Origin: Oscillospiraceae bacterium
GTDB lineage: Bacteria > Bacillota > Clostridia > Oscillospirales > Ruminococcaceae
Length of the DNA: 62,966 bases
NCBI GenBank assembly: GCA_017547245.1
Contig: JAFYQD010000001.1
Location: forward strand, 120,174 to 183,139
Reading direction: 5' to 3'
The notes under the pieces are model-generated. The model ran no database searches. It saw nothing but the letters and a program-made list of their open reading frames with translations, and was not told where the DNA came from. The position numbers were made by a program, and so were the translations under genes. Shown here piece by piece: positions 27,561 through 37,141 of this stretch. Numbering within the stretch: the first letter of the stretch is position 1; the number at the start of each line of letters is the position of its first letter.

Positions 27561-28625
27561 ATGAAAAAGATTTTGAAAAACCAAGCCACCCGTACCAACT
27601 TTATCACCTATGGCGGTGTTATCCTCGCCTTCATTCTGCTGCAGGGTCTGTCTGCTGCAGGCGCCCTCAGCTCTTCGCTGAAGGGTCAGCTGGTTCCCAT
27701 CTGCGCCTATGTTGTCATGGCTCTTTCGCTGAACCTGACCGTTGGCGTTCTCGGTGAACTTAGCCTTGGCCATGCAGGCTTTATGAGCATCGGTGCATTT
27801 TCCGGTGCTGTTGCCGCTGCCGCAATGACCGACTCTATTGCCTCCTCCCCCATCCGTCTGGCAGTTGCCATGATTATCGGCGCTGCAATTGCAGGCGTTT
27901 CGGGCGCTCTGATCGGTATCCCTGTACTGCGTCTGAAGGGCGACTATCTTGCCATCGTAACTCTGGCCTTCGGCGAAATCATCAAGTCGATCATCAACAA
28001 CCTCTATATCGGCATTGATGTTAACGGCCTGCATGCCAGCTTCCTCAACAACACCATTACCTTTGGTGATGGCGGCCGCATGATTCTCAGCGGTCCTATG
28101 GGTATCCCCGGCATCCAGAAGATATCCTCCTTCACCGGCGGCTTCCTTCTGATCATGATTACCCTGATTATTATTTTCAACCTGGTAGACAGCCGTGCAG
28201 GCCGTGCAATCATGGCTCTGCGTGACAACCGTATTGCCGCCGAAAGCGTAGGCATTCCTGTTACCAAGTACAAGATGATGGCCTTTGTTACTTCTGCTGC
28301 CCTGGCAGGCGCCGCCGGCGCTCTGTTCTCTCTGGGCCAGAACACCATCATCGCTTCCAAGTTTGACTTCAACACTTCTATTCTGATTCTGGTATTCGTT
28401 GTATTGGGTGGTCAGGGCCGCATGTGGGGTTCCATTGTTGCAGCCGCCGCACTTACCATCCTGCCCGAAATGCTGCGTGAATTCGCCGACTATCGTATGC
28501 TGATTTATGCCATCGTACTGATTGTTGTTATGCTGTTTACCAACAGTGCCGGCGCAAAGCAGTTTACCGCCAAAATCAAGGGCATGTTTGTGCGTGATAT
28601 TGAAGGAGGTGAGCAGAATGGCTAA
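27561..28625 (+). CDS. livM: LIV ABC transporter permease LivM
   Basis: The second membrane subunit, 354 residues with about nine membrane segments. LSLNLTVGVLGELSLGHAGFMSIGAF and PVLRLKGDYLAIVTLAFGEI are typical of LivM; the latter is followed by the glycine-rich coupling region. ATG 27561 lies 10 bases after the livH stop and follows GAGGTGG. The 3' end overlaps livG by 8 bases, indicating coupled translation. Confidence 0.95.
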   Translation: MKKILKNQATRTNFITYGGVILAFILLQGLSAAGALSSSLKGQLVPICAYVVMALSLNLTVGVLGELSLGHAGFMSIGAFSGAVAAAAMTDSIASSPIRLAVAMIIGAAIAGVSGALIGIPVLRLKGDYLAIVTLAFGEIIKSIINNLYIGIDVNGLHASFLNNTITFGDGGRMILSGPMGIPGIQKISSFTGGFLLIMITLIIIFNLVDSRAGRAIMALRDNRIAAESVGIPVTKYKMMAFVTSAALAGAAGALFSLGQNTIIASKFDFNTSILILVFVVLGGQGRMWGSIVAAAALTILPEMLREFADYRMLIYAIVLIVVMLFTNSAGAKQFTAKIKGMFVRDIEGGEQNG

Positions 28626-29454
28626 TCAGAAACTGGTTCAGATTCCCAGCGATACCCTTTTGACCGAACGTGACGCCGACAAACTGCCCATTCTGCGCGC
28701 CCTGCATCTGGGCATCGACTTCGGCGGTCTTACCGCTGTTGATGACTTTAACATCAGCGTGGGCCGCACCGAAATCTGTGGTCTGATCGGCCCCAACGGC
28801 GCAGGCAAAACCACCGTTTTTAACCTGCTGACCAAGGTTTATCAGCCCACCCGCGGCACCATCCTGCTGGATAGCATTGACACCCACGGCATGAACACCG
28901 TGCAGGCCAGCCAGCTGGGCATTGCCCGTACCTTCCAGAACATTCGTCTGTTCAACAACCTGACCGTAGAAGATAACATCAAAATCGGTCTGCACAATCA
29001 GATGAAGTATTCCATGCTGGGCGGCATTCTTCGTCTGCCCAACTACTGGATTGAAGAAAAGGAAGCCCACGACAAGGCTTTGGAACTGCTGGATATCTTC
29101 GGCATGGCCAATATGGCTGATGTCAAGGCCGGTTCCCTGCCCTATGGCGCACAGCGCCGTCTGGAAATTGTTCGTGCTTTGGCAACCAAGCCCAAGCTGC
29201 TGCTGTTGGACGAACCCGCCGCAGGCATGAACCCTGCCGAAACCGCAGAGCTGATGGAACACATCCGCGACATCCGTGATAAGTTCCAGATTGCCATCAT
29301 GCTGATTGAACACGACATGAGCCTGGTAATGAACGTTTGCGAAGCCATCGCAGTTCTGAACTACGGCAAGATCATTGCCAAGGGTACTCCCCAGGAAATC
29401 CAATCCAATCCCCAGGTAATTGAAGCCTATCTGGGCAAAAAGAAGGAGGGCTGA
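28618..29454 (+). CDS. livG: LIV ABC transporter ATPase LivG
   Basis: An ATPase subunit of 278 residues. Walker A is GPNGAGKTT (lysine at residue 64), the Q-loop is FQNIRLF, and Walker B is LLLLDEPAAGMNP with the family-typical AAGMNP in place of the common D-loop context. The signature loop is degenerate, GSLPYGAQRR, as in other LivG proteins. About 25 residues precede the usual start, a mild N-terminal extension. AGGAGG lies inside the end of livM. Confidence 0.95.
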   Translation: MANQKLVQIPSDTLLTERDADKLPILRALHLGIDFGGLTAVDDFNISVGRTEICGLIGPNGAGKTTVFNLLTKVYQPTRGTILLDSIDTHGMNTVQASQLGIARTFQNIRLFNNLTVEDNIKIGLHNQMKYSMLGGILRLPNYWIEEKEAHDKALELLDIFGMANMADVKAGSLPYGAQRRLEIVRALATKPKLLLLDEPAAGMNPAETAELMEHIRDIRDKFQIAIMLIEHDMSLVMNVCEAIAVLNYGKIIAKGTPQEIQSNPQVIEAYLGKKKEG

Positions 29455-29456
29455 GA

Positions 29457-30164
29457 ATGGCACTGCTGAGTGTAAATGACATTAACGTATATTACGGCAG
29501 CATTCATGCCATCAAGGGTGTCTCCTTTGAAGTAAACGAAGGCGAAGTTGTTACCCTGATCGGCGCAAACGGTGCAGGCAAAAGTACCACTTTGAACACC
29601 GTTTCGGGTCTGCTGCGTGCCAAAACCGGTTCTGTCTTCTTTGATGACCAGGACGTTGGCAACGTTGCTCCCCACAACATCGTTAAGATGGGTATGGCTC
29701 ACTGCCCCGAAGGCCGCCGTGTCTTTTCGCAGATGACCGTAGAAGAAAACCTTCAGATGGGCGGATTTACCCGCTCCCCTTCTGAAATTGCACTGAACCT
29801 TGAAGAAGTTTACGCACAGTTCCCCCGTTTGAAGGAACGCCGCCGTCAGATCTCCGGTACCCTTTCGGGCGGTGAACAGCAGATGCTGGCTATGGGCCGC
29901 GCTCTGATGAGCAACCCCAAGCTCCTGCTGCTGGACGAACCTTCCATGGGTCTTGCCCCCATTCTGGTTGCTCAGATTTTTGAAATCATTGAACAGCTAC
30001 ACAAGGCCGGCAAAACCATTCTGCTGGTAGAACAGAACGCACAGATGGCACTTTCTATTGCCACCCGCGGCTATGTTCTGGAAACCGGCAAGGTTGTTCT
30101 TTCCGGCAACGGCAATGAACTGCTGGAAAACGACGCTGTTAAGAAGGCCTATCTGGGCGAATAA
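29457..30164 (+). CDS. livF: LIV ABC transporter ATPase LivF
   Basis: The second ATPase subunit, 235 residues. Walker A is GANGAGKST (lysine at residue 42). The signature is LSGGEQQMLAMGRAL and Walker B is LLLLDEPSMGLAP, the LivF type. It starts 2 bases after livG, preceded by AAGGAGGG, and ends the operon at a strong terminator. Confidence 0.96.
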   Translation: MALLSVNDINVYYGSIHAIKGVSFEVNEGEVVTLIGANGAGKSTTLNTVSGLLRAKTGSVFFDDQDVGNVAPHNIVKMGMAHCPEGRRVFSQMTVEENLQMGGFTRSPSEIALNLEEVYAQFPRLKERRRQISGTLSGGEQQMLAMGRALMSNPKLLLLDEPSMGLAPILVAQIFEIIEQLHKAGKTILLVEQNAQMALSIATRGYVLETGKVVLSGNGNELLENDAVKKAYLGE

Positions 30165-30193
30165 ACGACAAGAACTCCATCCAAATCTTTCAA

Positions 30194-30223
30194 AAAACAC
30201 CCCGACTGATGTCGGGGTGTTTT
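30194..30223 (+). terminator. Terminator of the liv operon
   Basis: Perfect 13-base arms AAAACACCCCGAC / GTCGGGGTGTTTT around TGAT, ending in a T-run. Confidence 0.95.
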
Positions 30224-30234
30224 TGCTTAAGCAA

Positions 30235-30263
30235 TTGCTTTTCGGAAGATGCAATGATAAAAT
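30235..30263 (+). promoter_or_regulatory. Promoter of the Dabb gene
   Basis: TTGCTT (30235-30240), a 17-base spacer and TAAAAT (30258-30263). Confidence 0.6.
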
Positions 30264-30285
30264 ACTGCTATGGAGTGTGATGACA

Positions 30286-30567
30286 ATGATTCGACATATT
30301 TACTTGATTAAGCTGAACCAAGGCGTGGATGTACAGGCCGCCATTGACAAGATGATGAGCCTGAAAGAACACATCCCCTATATGAAGGCCATTGAATGCG
30401 GCGTTGATTTTAAGGGCGACAGCAATTCGTGGGAAGTATGCGAAATGTGCACCTTTGAAAATCGGGAAGATTTTGTGAAATTTGGGGCTGACCCCTATCA
30501 TGCCGAAGTGCGCAAATATATGTCTGACAAAATCAAAGAAGGCGCCAAAATCGACTACGAAGTATAA
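30286..30567 (+). CDS. Dabb-family (stress-responsive A/B barrel) protein
   Basis: A 93-residue dimeric alpha/beta-barrel protein of the Dabb family (PF07876 type). It shows the typical opening MIRHIYLIKL, a central IPYMKAIECGVDFKGD and the closing strand-helix FENREDFVKFGADPYHAEVRKYM. No catalytic role can be assigned. ATG 30286 lies 10 bases after GGAG; an ATG two codons earlier is possible but only 4 bases from that site. Confidence 0.88.
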   Translation: MIRHIYLIKLNQGVDVQAAIDKMMSLKEHIPYMKAIECGVDFKGDSNSWEVCEMCTFENREDFVKFGADPYHAEVRKYMSDKIKEGAKIDYEV

Positions 30568-30575
30568 GCAAAACA

Positions 30576-30606
30576 AAAACCCCCTTGCAATACGCAAGAG
30601 GGTTTT
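30576..30606. terminator. Shared terminator of the Dabb gene and nadE
   Basis: Thirteen-base arms (30576-30588 and 30594-30606) with one mismatch, loop AATAC, and T-runs on both sides. Confidence 0.85.
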
Positions 30607-30612
30607 ATTTTT

Positions 30613-32502
30613 TTACTTATTCAGCGGAGCACGCCACAAGCCGGCCATGGCGTCGCTGGGCATCTGCCAGTCACCACGGGGCGAAAATCCCACCGAACCA
30701 ACCTTGGGACCATCGGGCAGGCAGGAACGCTTAAACTGCTGGCTGAAGAAGCGGCGCAGGAAGGTATCCAGCCATTTGGCTATGGTTTCGGCATCATATT
30801 CCCCCGCAAAGGCACGGCAGGCCATCCAATAAATCTTATCGGCAGTAAAACCGCAGCGCACCACATAATAGAGGAAGAAGTCATGAAGCTCGTAAGGACC
30901 AACCAGATCTTCGGTCTTCTGGCTGATTTCTCCGTCCTTGGCAGGCAGCAATTCGGGACTTACGGGAGTATCCAGTATGTCACGCAGGGTGGCTGCCAAA
31001 ACGGCATCTTGGGTTTGGTCGGCCACATAGGCCACCAAATGGCGAACCAGCGTTTTGGGTATCGCGCCATTTACGCCATACATAGACATATGATCGCCGT
31101 TATAGGTAGCCCAACCCAAAGCCATTTCGGAAAGGTCTCCGGTACCAATGACCATACCGCCGCATTGGTTGGCCATGTCCATCAGCACCTGAGTACGCTC
31201 ACGGGCCTGGCTGTTCTCGTAGGTAACATCGGTGTTGGATTCATCCTGGCCGATGTCGGCAAAATGCTGACGCACCGCCGCAGTAATGTTTACACAGCGC
31301 AGGTCGGCTCCCAGTGCTTCGCAAAGACGCTCGGCATTTCCCTTGGTACGGGCGGTGGTACCAAAGCAAGGCATGGTTATTGCAAGCAAATCGCTGTGCG
31401 GACGCTGCAGGCTGTCCAAAGCTTTTACCGCCACAAGCAAGGCCAAAGTGGAATCCAAACCACCCGAAACACCAATGACCAGTTTGCCGCAATTGGTATG
31501 GGCAATACGCTTGCGCAGACCGGCGGCCTGCATTTCCAGAATGGCGGCGCAGCGTTCTTCCCTCTCCTTCTTTTCTTCGGGAATAAAAGGCATTTGGGGG
31601 AAAATGCGGGTAACGGCTTCGTTATCTTTCAGTTCAAAGGGAATATACTGATATCCCGCCTGTTCGTTTACAAAAAGGCTGCTGCCGCGGCGCTCGCTGC
31701 ACAAGCGCTGCAAGTCAATATCTGCGACGGCAGCTTCACCGCCAAACAGCTTTGCTTCGGCCAGCAGGTGTCCGTTTTCGGCAATAAGATGATGACCTGA
31801 GAATACAAAATCGGTGGTGGATTCCCCTTCTCCGGCATTTGCCAACACATAGCCGCACAGCAAACGTGCCGACTGACCCTTTACAAGGGAACGACGATAA
31901 TCGGCCTTGCCCACCAGCTCTGCCCCACCGGCACAGTTAAGAATCAGGGTTGCGCCGGCCATAGCATGTTTTGCAGAGGGTGCAACAGGAGCCCACAAAT
32001 CGGTGTCCAGTTCTGCTGCCACAATCAGTTCGGGCATGTTGCTGCAGCCAAACAGCAGCTTTGTGCCAAAGGGCACCTGCTGTCCGCAAAGGGTGATAAC
32101 ATCGTTGCCCTTAAAGCAGGCAAAATGACGCAGTTGGGCAGCTTCCATGCTTTGTTTGGGAACAACACCCAAAATCTTTCCGCCGCAGATAAGAACGGCA
32201 CAATTATAAATTTTCTGCTTGTGGCAAAGGGGAATCCCCACCGCCATCAAAATCTCAAGCCCGGCAGTTTGGCTGCAAATTGTTTCCAGCCCCTGCAGGG
32301 CGCCCTGCAGCAAAGGCTGCTGCAAGAACAGATCTCCGCAGGTACTGCCGGTCAGGCAAAGTTCCGGAAAAACAGCAATTTGAACGCCGTCTTCCGCAAG
32401 CTTTTGTGTCTCCAAAACAATTTGCCCGGCATTGTATGCACAGTCGGCCACACGAAGTGCAGGGTTGGCAGCAGCGGTACGAACAAAACCATATTTCATC
32501 AT
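30613..32502 (-). CDS. nadE: Glutamine-dependent NAD synthetase
   Basis: Makes NAD from nicotinate adenine dinucleotide and ATP with ammonia from glutamine. The 629-residue protein joins an N-terminal nitrilase-fold glutaminase (EICLTG-like segment VFPELCLTGSTCGD with the active glutamate; LILNCAGGAE with the nucleophilic cysteine) to a C-terminal synthetase with the PP-loop SGGLDSTLALLV and GTGDLSEMALGWATYNGDH. ATG 32502 has AAGGAAG 9 bases upstream. It lies 45 bases after the HAD gene and is likely cotranscribed with it. Confidence 0.95.
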   Translation of the reverse strand: MMKYGFVRTAAANPALRVADCAYNAGQIVLETQKLAEDGVQIAVFPELCLTGSTCGDLFLQQPLLQGALQGLETICSQTAGLEILMAVGIPLCHKQKIYNCAVLICGGKILGVVPKQSMEAAQLRHFACFKGNDVITLCGQQVPFGTKLLFGCSNMPELIVAAELDTDLWAPVAPSAKHAMAGATLILNCAGGAELVGKADYRRSLVKGQSARLLCGYVLANAGEGESTTDFVFSGHHLIAENGHLLAEAKLFGGEAAVADIDLQRLCSERRGSSLFVNEQAGYQYIPFELKDNEAVTRIFPQMPFIPEEKKEREERCAAILEMQAAGLRKRIAHTNCGKLVIGVSGGLDSTLALLVAVKALDSLQRPHSDLLAITMPCFGTTARTKGNAERLCEALGADLRCVNITAAVRQHFADIGQDESNTDVTYENSQARERTQVLMDMANQCGGMVIGTGDLSEMALGWATYNGDHMSMYGVNGAIPKTLVRHLVAYVADQTQDAVLAATLRDILDTPVSPELLPAKDGEISQKTEDLVGPYELHDFFLYYVVRCGFTADKIYWMACRAFAGEYDAETIAKWLDTFLRRFFSQQFKRSCLPDGPKVGSVGFSPRGDWQMPSDAMAGLWRAPLNK

Positions 32503-32547
32503 AAAACCAAACTTCCTTTCTTTCAAAGGCATTGGGGATACTGTTTT

Positions 32548-33372
32548 TTAATCCAGCAGGAACTTATGTAGGGCATGTGCCACGCCCGAGTTGTTGCGGT
32601 CCAGTGTAACATAATCTGCTTCGTTCTTGATAAAATCAAGGGCATTATCCATGGCAACACCAATGGCCGCCGCCTGAATGGCACGAAGGTCATTTTCACT
32701 GTCGCCAATCATCATCAGGTTCTCAAAGCCATAGCCCAGATGCTCCAGCAGTTTGCTCAGACCATTACGCTTATCCATACCGGCCTGGAACACCTCCAGG
32801 CTGTAGTAGGAAGAATAGGTCGAATCAAAACCGGGCAGTGCAATCATTTCTTCTTTGATGCGCTCCAGCAGCTCATGGTCTTTGTTGGGAACATAATACT
32901 TGATGCTCTTAAAGTTATTCTGCTCAACCTCAGCTTCTACATCATCCATCCACAGCTGGGTATCACGGAACATCTCTACATACACGGCGTTAAATATTTC
33001 TTCATTGAAGTCATTGTAAAAACGCTTGGGGCAACAGGATGCATCATCAACATAAACCTGATACAGCACATTGTATTTCTCCAGACGGCGCACAGCCTCG
33101 CGAGCAAGCTGCTGGTCAAAGGCCGAAAGATATACCGGTTTGTTGGCCCGATGATCCCAGATGATCGAACCATTGCAGTGCAGCGAATAGTTGCAGCCGC
33201 CAATGGCTTCAATGGCAAAACGGGATTCACAAAGCAAACGGCCGGTGCTGGGCACTATTTCAATCCCCTTTTCTCTTGCAAGGCGAATGGCCTCAATGTT
33301 TTCGGGGGTAACTTCATTCTGTTTGTTCAGCAGGGTGCCATCCAAATCGATAGCAACAATTTTAATATCCAA
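32548..33372 (-). CDS. Cof-type HAD phosphatase
   Basis: A 274-residue HAD-superfamily hydrolase of the Cof/type IIB group. Motif I is IDLDGTLLN (nucleophile D at residue 9), motif II is VPSTGR, motif III is the lysine in MDKRNGLSKLLEHL, and motif IV is MIGDSENDLRAI. Such enzymes dephosphorylate sugar phosphates or pyridoxal phosphate. The start is TTG 33372 with GGAGG 9 bases upstream. Confidence 0.93.
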   Translation of the reverse strand: MDIKIVAIDLDGTLLNKQNEVTPENIEAIRLAREKGIEIVPSTGRLLCESRFAIEAIGGCNYSLHCNGSIIWDHRANKPVYLSAFDQQLAREAVRRLEKYNVLYQVYVDDASCCPKRFYNDFNEEIFNAVYVEMFRDTQLWMDDVEAEVEQNNFKSIKYYVPNKDHELLERIKEEMIALPGFDSTYSSYYSLEVFQAGMDKRNGLSKLLEHLGYGFENLMMIGDSENDLRAIQAAAIGVAMDNALDFIKNEADYVTLDRNNSGVAHALHKFLLD

Positions 33373-33585
33373 GGGTATTTGCCTCCATCAGGGTCTAAAA
33401 AAAACATATTTTTACTTATACAGCATACCACATTTCCTGCCGAAACGGTAGAAAAAAACACGATATAACCCACCAAAACACGCATTTTTTATCAAAATCA
33501 CAGAGTAATAATATCCTATGCTTTTCTTTTTGCGGCCCGAGGGGTATAATACAACAAGAATAATGCATTCATTGGAGGAACCAAA

Positions 33586-34638
33586 ATGGGCAACAAAGTT
33601 TTAATCGGCATGAGCGGCGGCGTGGATAGTTCCACGGCGGCTTTGTTGCTGCAAAAAGCAGGACATGAGGTAACCGGCTGCACCCTGCAGCTTTATTCTC
33701 CTCCCGGGAAGCCTCCCATTGATGTTGAAGATGCCAAAAAGGTAGCTCAACGCATGGGTGTTGAGCATATCACCGTTAATTTGGAAGATTGTTTCCGCAA
33801 AAACGTCATCGAACCCTTTGGCCAAAGCTATGTTATGGGCGAAACCCCCAACCCCTGCATCAACTGCAACCGCACCATCAAGTTTGGGCAAATGCTGCAG
33901 GTTGCACGTAAACATGGCTGTTCCCACATTGCCACAGGTCACTATGCTCAGGTGGAATTTAACGAAAAATATGGCCGCTGGGTTGTCAAGAAAGCCGTTG
34001 ACCACACCAAGGACCAAAGCTATGTGTTGTATGTGATGAGTCAGGACCAACTGTCCCACACCTATTTTCCGTTGGGCGGCATGACCAAACCCGAGGCCCG
34101 AGCCATTGCCGAAGAAAACGGCTTTGTAAACGCCAACAAACCCGACAGCCAGGATATCTGTTTTGTACCCGACGGTGATTATGCCGCATTTTTGACCAAC
34201 GAGCTGGGCATTAAAAGCAAACAAGGCAACTTTGTGGATAAAAACGGAACCGTTCTGGGCAAACACAAAGGGGTAATCCACTATACCATCGGCCAGCGCC
34301 GCGGACTAAACATCAGTTTTGGCAAACGGGCCTTTGTTATCTCAAAAGATGCCGTCACCAACACCGTTACCCTTGGCGATGACATTGACCTGCATGTATC
34401 CAGTTGCTTGGTGCGTGACCCCAACTGGATTGCTTTGGAAGCTCTTACACAGCCTGTACGGGCAAGTGTAAAAACACGCTATAGCCAAAAAGAGGTTGCC
34501 GCTACCCTTTCCCCAGCTTCCAACGGCCGTGTGCTGGTGGAATTTGACCAACCCCAGCGTGCCCCCTCGCCCGGGCAGGCCGCCGTTTTCTATGATGGTG
34601 ACATCGTGCTGGGCGGAGGCACCATTACAGCAGAATAA
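33586..34638 (+). CDS. mnmA: tRNA 2-thiouridine synthase MnmA
   Basis: MnmA thiolates U34 of Lys, Glu and Gln tRNAs. The 350-residue protein has the PP-loop GMSGGVDSSTAALLL, the first catalytic cysteine in TPNPCINCNRTIKFG, and the second in PDSQDICFVPDGDY. The C-terminal beta-barrel follows. TTGGAGG precedes the ATG, and TATAAT at about 33544-33549 is a likely -10 box with no clear -35. Confidence 0.96.
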   Translation: MGNKVLIGMSGGVDSSTAALLLQKAGHEVTGCTLQLYSPPGKPPIDVEDAKKVAQRMGVEHITVNLEDCFRKNVIEPFGQSYVMGETPNPCINCNRTIKFGQMLQVARKHGCSHIATGHYAQVEFNEKYGRWVVKKAVDHTKDQSYVLYVMSQDQLSHTYFPLGGMTKPEARAIAEENGFVNANKPDSQDICFVPDGDYAAFLTNELGIKSKQGNFVDKNGTVLGKHKGVIHYTIGQRRGLNISFGKRAFVISKDAVTNTVTLGDDIDLHVSSCLVRDPNWIALEALTQPVRASVKTRYSQKEVAATLSPASNGRVLVEFDQPQRAPSPGQAAVFYDGDIVLGGGTITAE

Positions 34639-34650
34639 CGCAGTTTACCA

Positions 34651-34682
34651 AAGAAGCAGTCACCCAATGGTGACTGCTTCTT
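34651..34682. terminator. Terminator of mnmA that overlaps the end of clpC
   Basis: Perfect 14-base arms (34651-34664 and 34669-34682) around CAAT, followed by TTCG on the plus strand. The clpC stop codon (34662-34660) and its last codons lie inside the stem. Confidence 0.85.
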
Positions 34683-37125
34683 TTCGTTCGTGGGTGATAT
34701 ACAAGCCGCTTTGCCAACTGCAAACAATCTCATCGCCTTCCTTTAGGTCTCCCTTAAGCAAAGCCTCAGCCAAGGGATCTTCGACCAACTGCTGTACCGC
34801 CCTGCGCAGCGGTCTTGCGCCATTGACAGGATCATACCCCTGCTGCGATACAGCCTCTGCCACATCGGGCAAAAAAAGGGCTGTAATCCCTTTTTCCTTC
34901 AGGCGGCAAACAACCTGCTGAAGCAGCATCAACGCAATTTCAGCCACATCTTTCCTGTCCAGAGGATGAAAGACAACGATCTCATCCAAACGGTTCAAAA
35001 ATTCAGGGCGAAAGAACTTTTTCAGCTCGCCCATAACAGACAGATGTCTTTTTTTCTCCACCGTTTGGTCGTTCCATTCCCCAAACCCAAGCTCCGACTT
35101 TCTGGAAAGATGCTGCCAACCTATATTAGAGGTCATAACCACCACGGCATTGCGGAAGCTGATTTTTCTCCCTTTGGCATCGGTCACCATGCCGTCATCC
35201 ATCGCCTGCAGCAGTACCCCCAAAACATCGGGATGAGCCTTTTCCACCTCGTCAAACAAAACAACCGAATAGGGTTTTGTACGTAGCGGTTCCAAAGCAT
35301 GGGAGCCCTGATTGTACCCCACATAACCGGGAGGCGCCCCCAACAAACGGGCAACGCTTCCGGCCTCCATATATTCGGTCATATCCAGACGGATCAAGCC
35401 TTTTTCGTCACCAAACAGCTGCTGCGCAAGGGTTTTGCACAGCTGCGTTTTGCCTACACCGGTTGGTCCAAGAAAAAGGAAGCTGCCCACAGGACGCCTT
35501 TCGTCCCGCATGCCTGCTCGGCTGCGCCGTATTGCACGGGCCACCGCCTCCACCGCTTCATTCTGCCCAACAATACGGCATTTCAGGGTTTCTTCCAGCA
35601 TCAAGTATGTCCTTCCCTGCTTTTCGTCTATTTCACTTGCCTCAATCCCTGTCATATCTGAAAGCAAAGCGGCAATGTGCTCACGCAGCAGTTTCGAACC
35701 GTTGCCCTTCCCCTTCTTTCTCCATTCCTTTCTGGCTTGTTCCAACTGTGCTGCAGTCTGTTTTTCTTCTTTACTCAAAGATTGCTCCATGGCTGTGTCC
35801 GCTTTGAACTGAAGATCAAATTTTTGTCTGCGAATCTCCTTGAGTCTGTTTTCCAAACACACCATCTGTTCGCTTTTTTCAAGGTAGCGCAGTCGAAGTT
35901 TTGATGCAGCTTCGTCAATCAGGTCTATGGCCTTATCGGGCAGCTGGCGGTCGTTAAGATAACGCACCGACAGACCAACCGCCGCTCTTATTGCCTCGTC
36001 TGTAACCGAAACTTTATGATGGTTTTCATATTTGATTCTAAGCCCTTTCAGTATTTCAACCGCATCTTCGGGTGAGGGCTCTTCCAGCAATACACTTTGA
36101 AAACGCCGATCCAATGCGGCATCTTTTTGAATATACTTCCGATATTCTTCGGCAGTTGTGGCACCAATAACCTGAAAATCGCCCCTTGCAAGCTGAGGCT
36201 TAAGGATATTGGCAGCATCAACCGCACCTTCTGCCACACCTGTACCCACAAGGGTGTGTATCTCGTCAATAAAAAGAACTACGTTTCTGGAAACGCATAC
36301 TTCATCCACAAGGTTTTTGATTCGCTCCTCAAAGTCACCACGATATTTGGTTCCCGCCACAAGGCTGCTCATATCAAGTGCAAGCAGCCTGATTCCTCTA
36401 AGATTTTCGGGAACAATCCCTTCGCAGATTCTTCGCGCAAGCCCCTCCACCAAAGCCGTTTTGCCCACCCCTGCCTCGCCGATGATGCACGGATTGTTTT
36501 TGCTGCGGCGGCACAGAATCTGCATCAAACGCAGCATCTCTTTGTCTCGTCCGATAACGGGGTCCAATCTTCCGCAGCGGGCTTCTTCGGTCAAATCGCG
36601 GCTATATCGTTCCAGCAAACCGCCACGCACTGCCGTACGTGCAGGGCGGCTGCCCATCTTTTTTTCATTATTTGTCATCGACTGCTCTCTGTACATTCCT
36701 GCAGGCATTTTTTGCAGCAGTGCAGCGATGTCAATTTCCTGAAGTTTCAGCAGACCATGTGCCTTGCAGCCTGTTTCCTGCAACAGCGAAAACAAAAGCT
36801 CGGGTGTGCCGACCATCATTTTATTGTTCTTTTCAGCCAGACTCATGGCACGGCGCAGAATCTGCCGAAACTGTACCGAAAAATCTTCTTCGCCCAGTTT
36901 TGCCGATGTACCCTTCCCTATTTTATCAAGAAGTACCTGACGGGTGGGCTGATACAACACATTGGCGCCGTTAAGAATATCAAAGGCTTCCCCCTCGCCC
37001 AGTTTCAGGATGCCCAACAGCAGATGCTCGCTGCCGATATAGGTATGCCCCCATCCTGCCGCAAGGGATATGCTGTGGTCTATTGCGCGGTTGGCACGAT
37101 AAGAGAATCCATTTACCCAATACAT
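34660..37125 (-). CDS. clpC: ClpC-type AAA+ protease unfoldase
   Basis: An 821-residue Hsp100 unfoldase that feeds substrates to ClpP. It has a Clp N-domain (residues 1-140), AAA-1 with GEAGVGKTALVEG (about 215), a short ClpC-size middle domain (about 420-490) and AAA-2 with [12 protein letters not shown] (about 554). SELGFGEW near residue 677 provides the LGF loop that docks on ClpP, which separates it from ClpB. The usual ctsR-mcsA-mcsB neighbours are missing and the N-terminus (MYWVNGFSYRANRAID) is divergent, so it may be a second, specialised ClpC. The upstream promoter looks sporulation-specific (separate entry). Confidence 0.92.
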   Translation of the reverse strand: MYWVNGFSYRANRAIDHSISLAAGWGHTYIGSEHLLLGILKLGEGEAFDILNGANVLYQPTRQVLLDKIGKGTSAKLGEEDFSVQFRQILRRAMSLAEKNNKMMVGTPELLFSLLQETGCKAHGLLKLQEIDIAALLQKMPAGMYREQSMTNNEKKMGSRPARTAVRGGLLERYSRDLTEEARCGRLDPVIGRDKEMLRLMQILCRRSKNNPCIIGEAGVGKTALVEGLARRICEGIVPENLRGIRLLALDMSSLVAGTKYRGDFEERIKNLVDEVCVSRNVVLFIDEIHTLVGTGVAEGAVDAANILKPQLARGDFQVIGATTAEEYRKYIQKDAALDRRFQSVLLEEPSPEDAVEILKGLRIKYENHHKVSVTDEAIRAAVGLSVRYLNDRQLPDKAIDLIDEAASKLRLRYLEKSEQMVCLENRLKEIRRQKFDLQFKADTAMEQSLSKEEKQTAAQLEQARKEWRKKGKGNGSKLLREHIAALLSDMTGIEASEIDEKQGRTYLMLEETLKCRIVGQNEAVEAVARAIRRSRAGMRDERRPVGSFLFLGPTGVGKTQLCKTLAQQLFGDEKGLIRLDMTEYMEAGSVARLLGAPPGYVGYNQGSHALEPLRTKPYSVVLFDEVEKAHPDVLGVLLQAMDDGMVTDAKGRKISFRNAVVVMTSNIGWQHLSRKSELGFGEWNDQTVEKKRHLSVMGELKKFFRPEFLNRLDEIVVFHPLDRKDVAEIALMLLQQVVCRLKEKGITALFLPDVAEAVSQQGYDPVNGARPLRRAVQQLVEDPLAEALLKGDLKEGDEIVCSWQSGLYITHERKEAVTIG

Positions 37126-37141
37126 ATGATCACCTCTGGCT

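Noticed and set aside
26444-27607. 387-codon minus-strand frame opposite livH
   Set aside because: Antisense shadow rich in Gly, His, Asn and Gln; no ribosome binding site or family signature.
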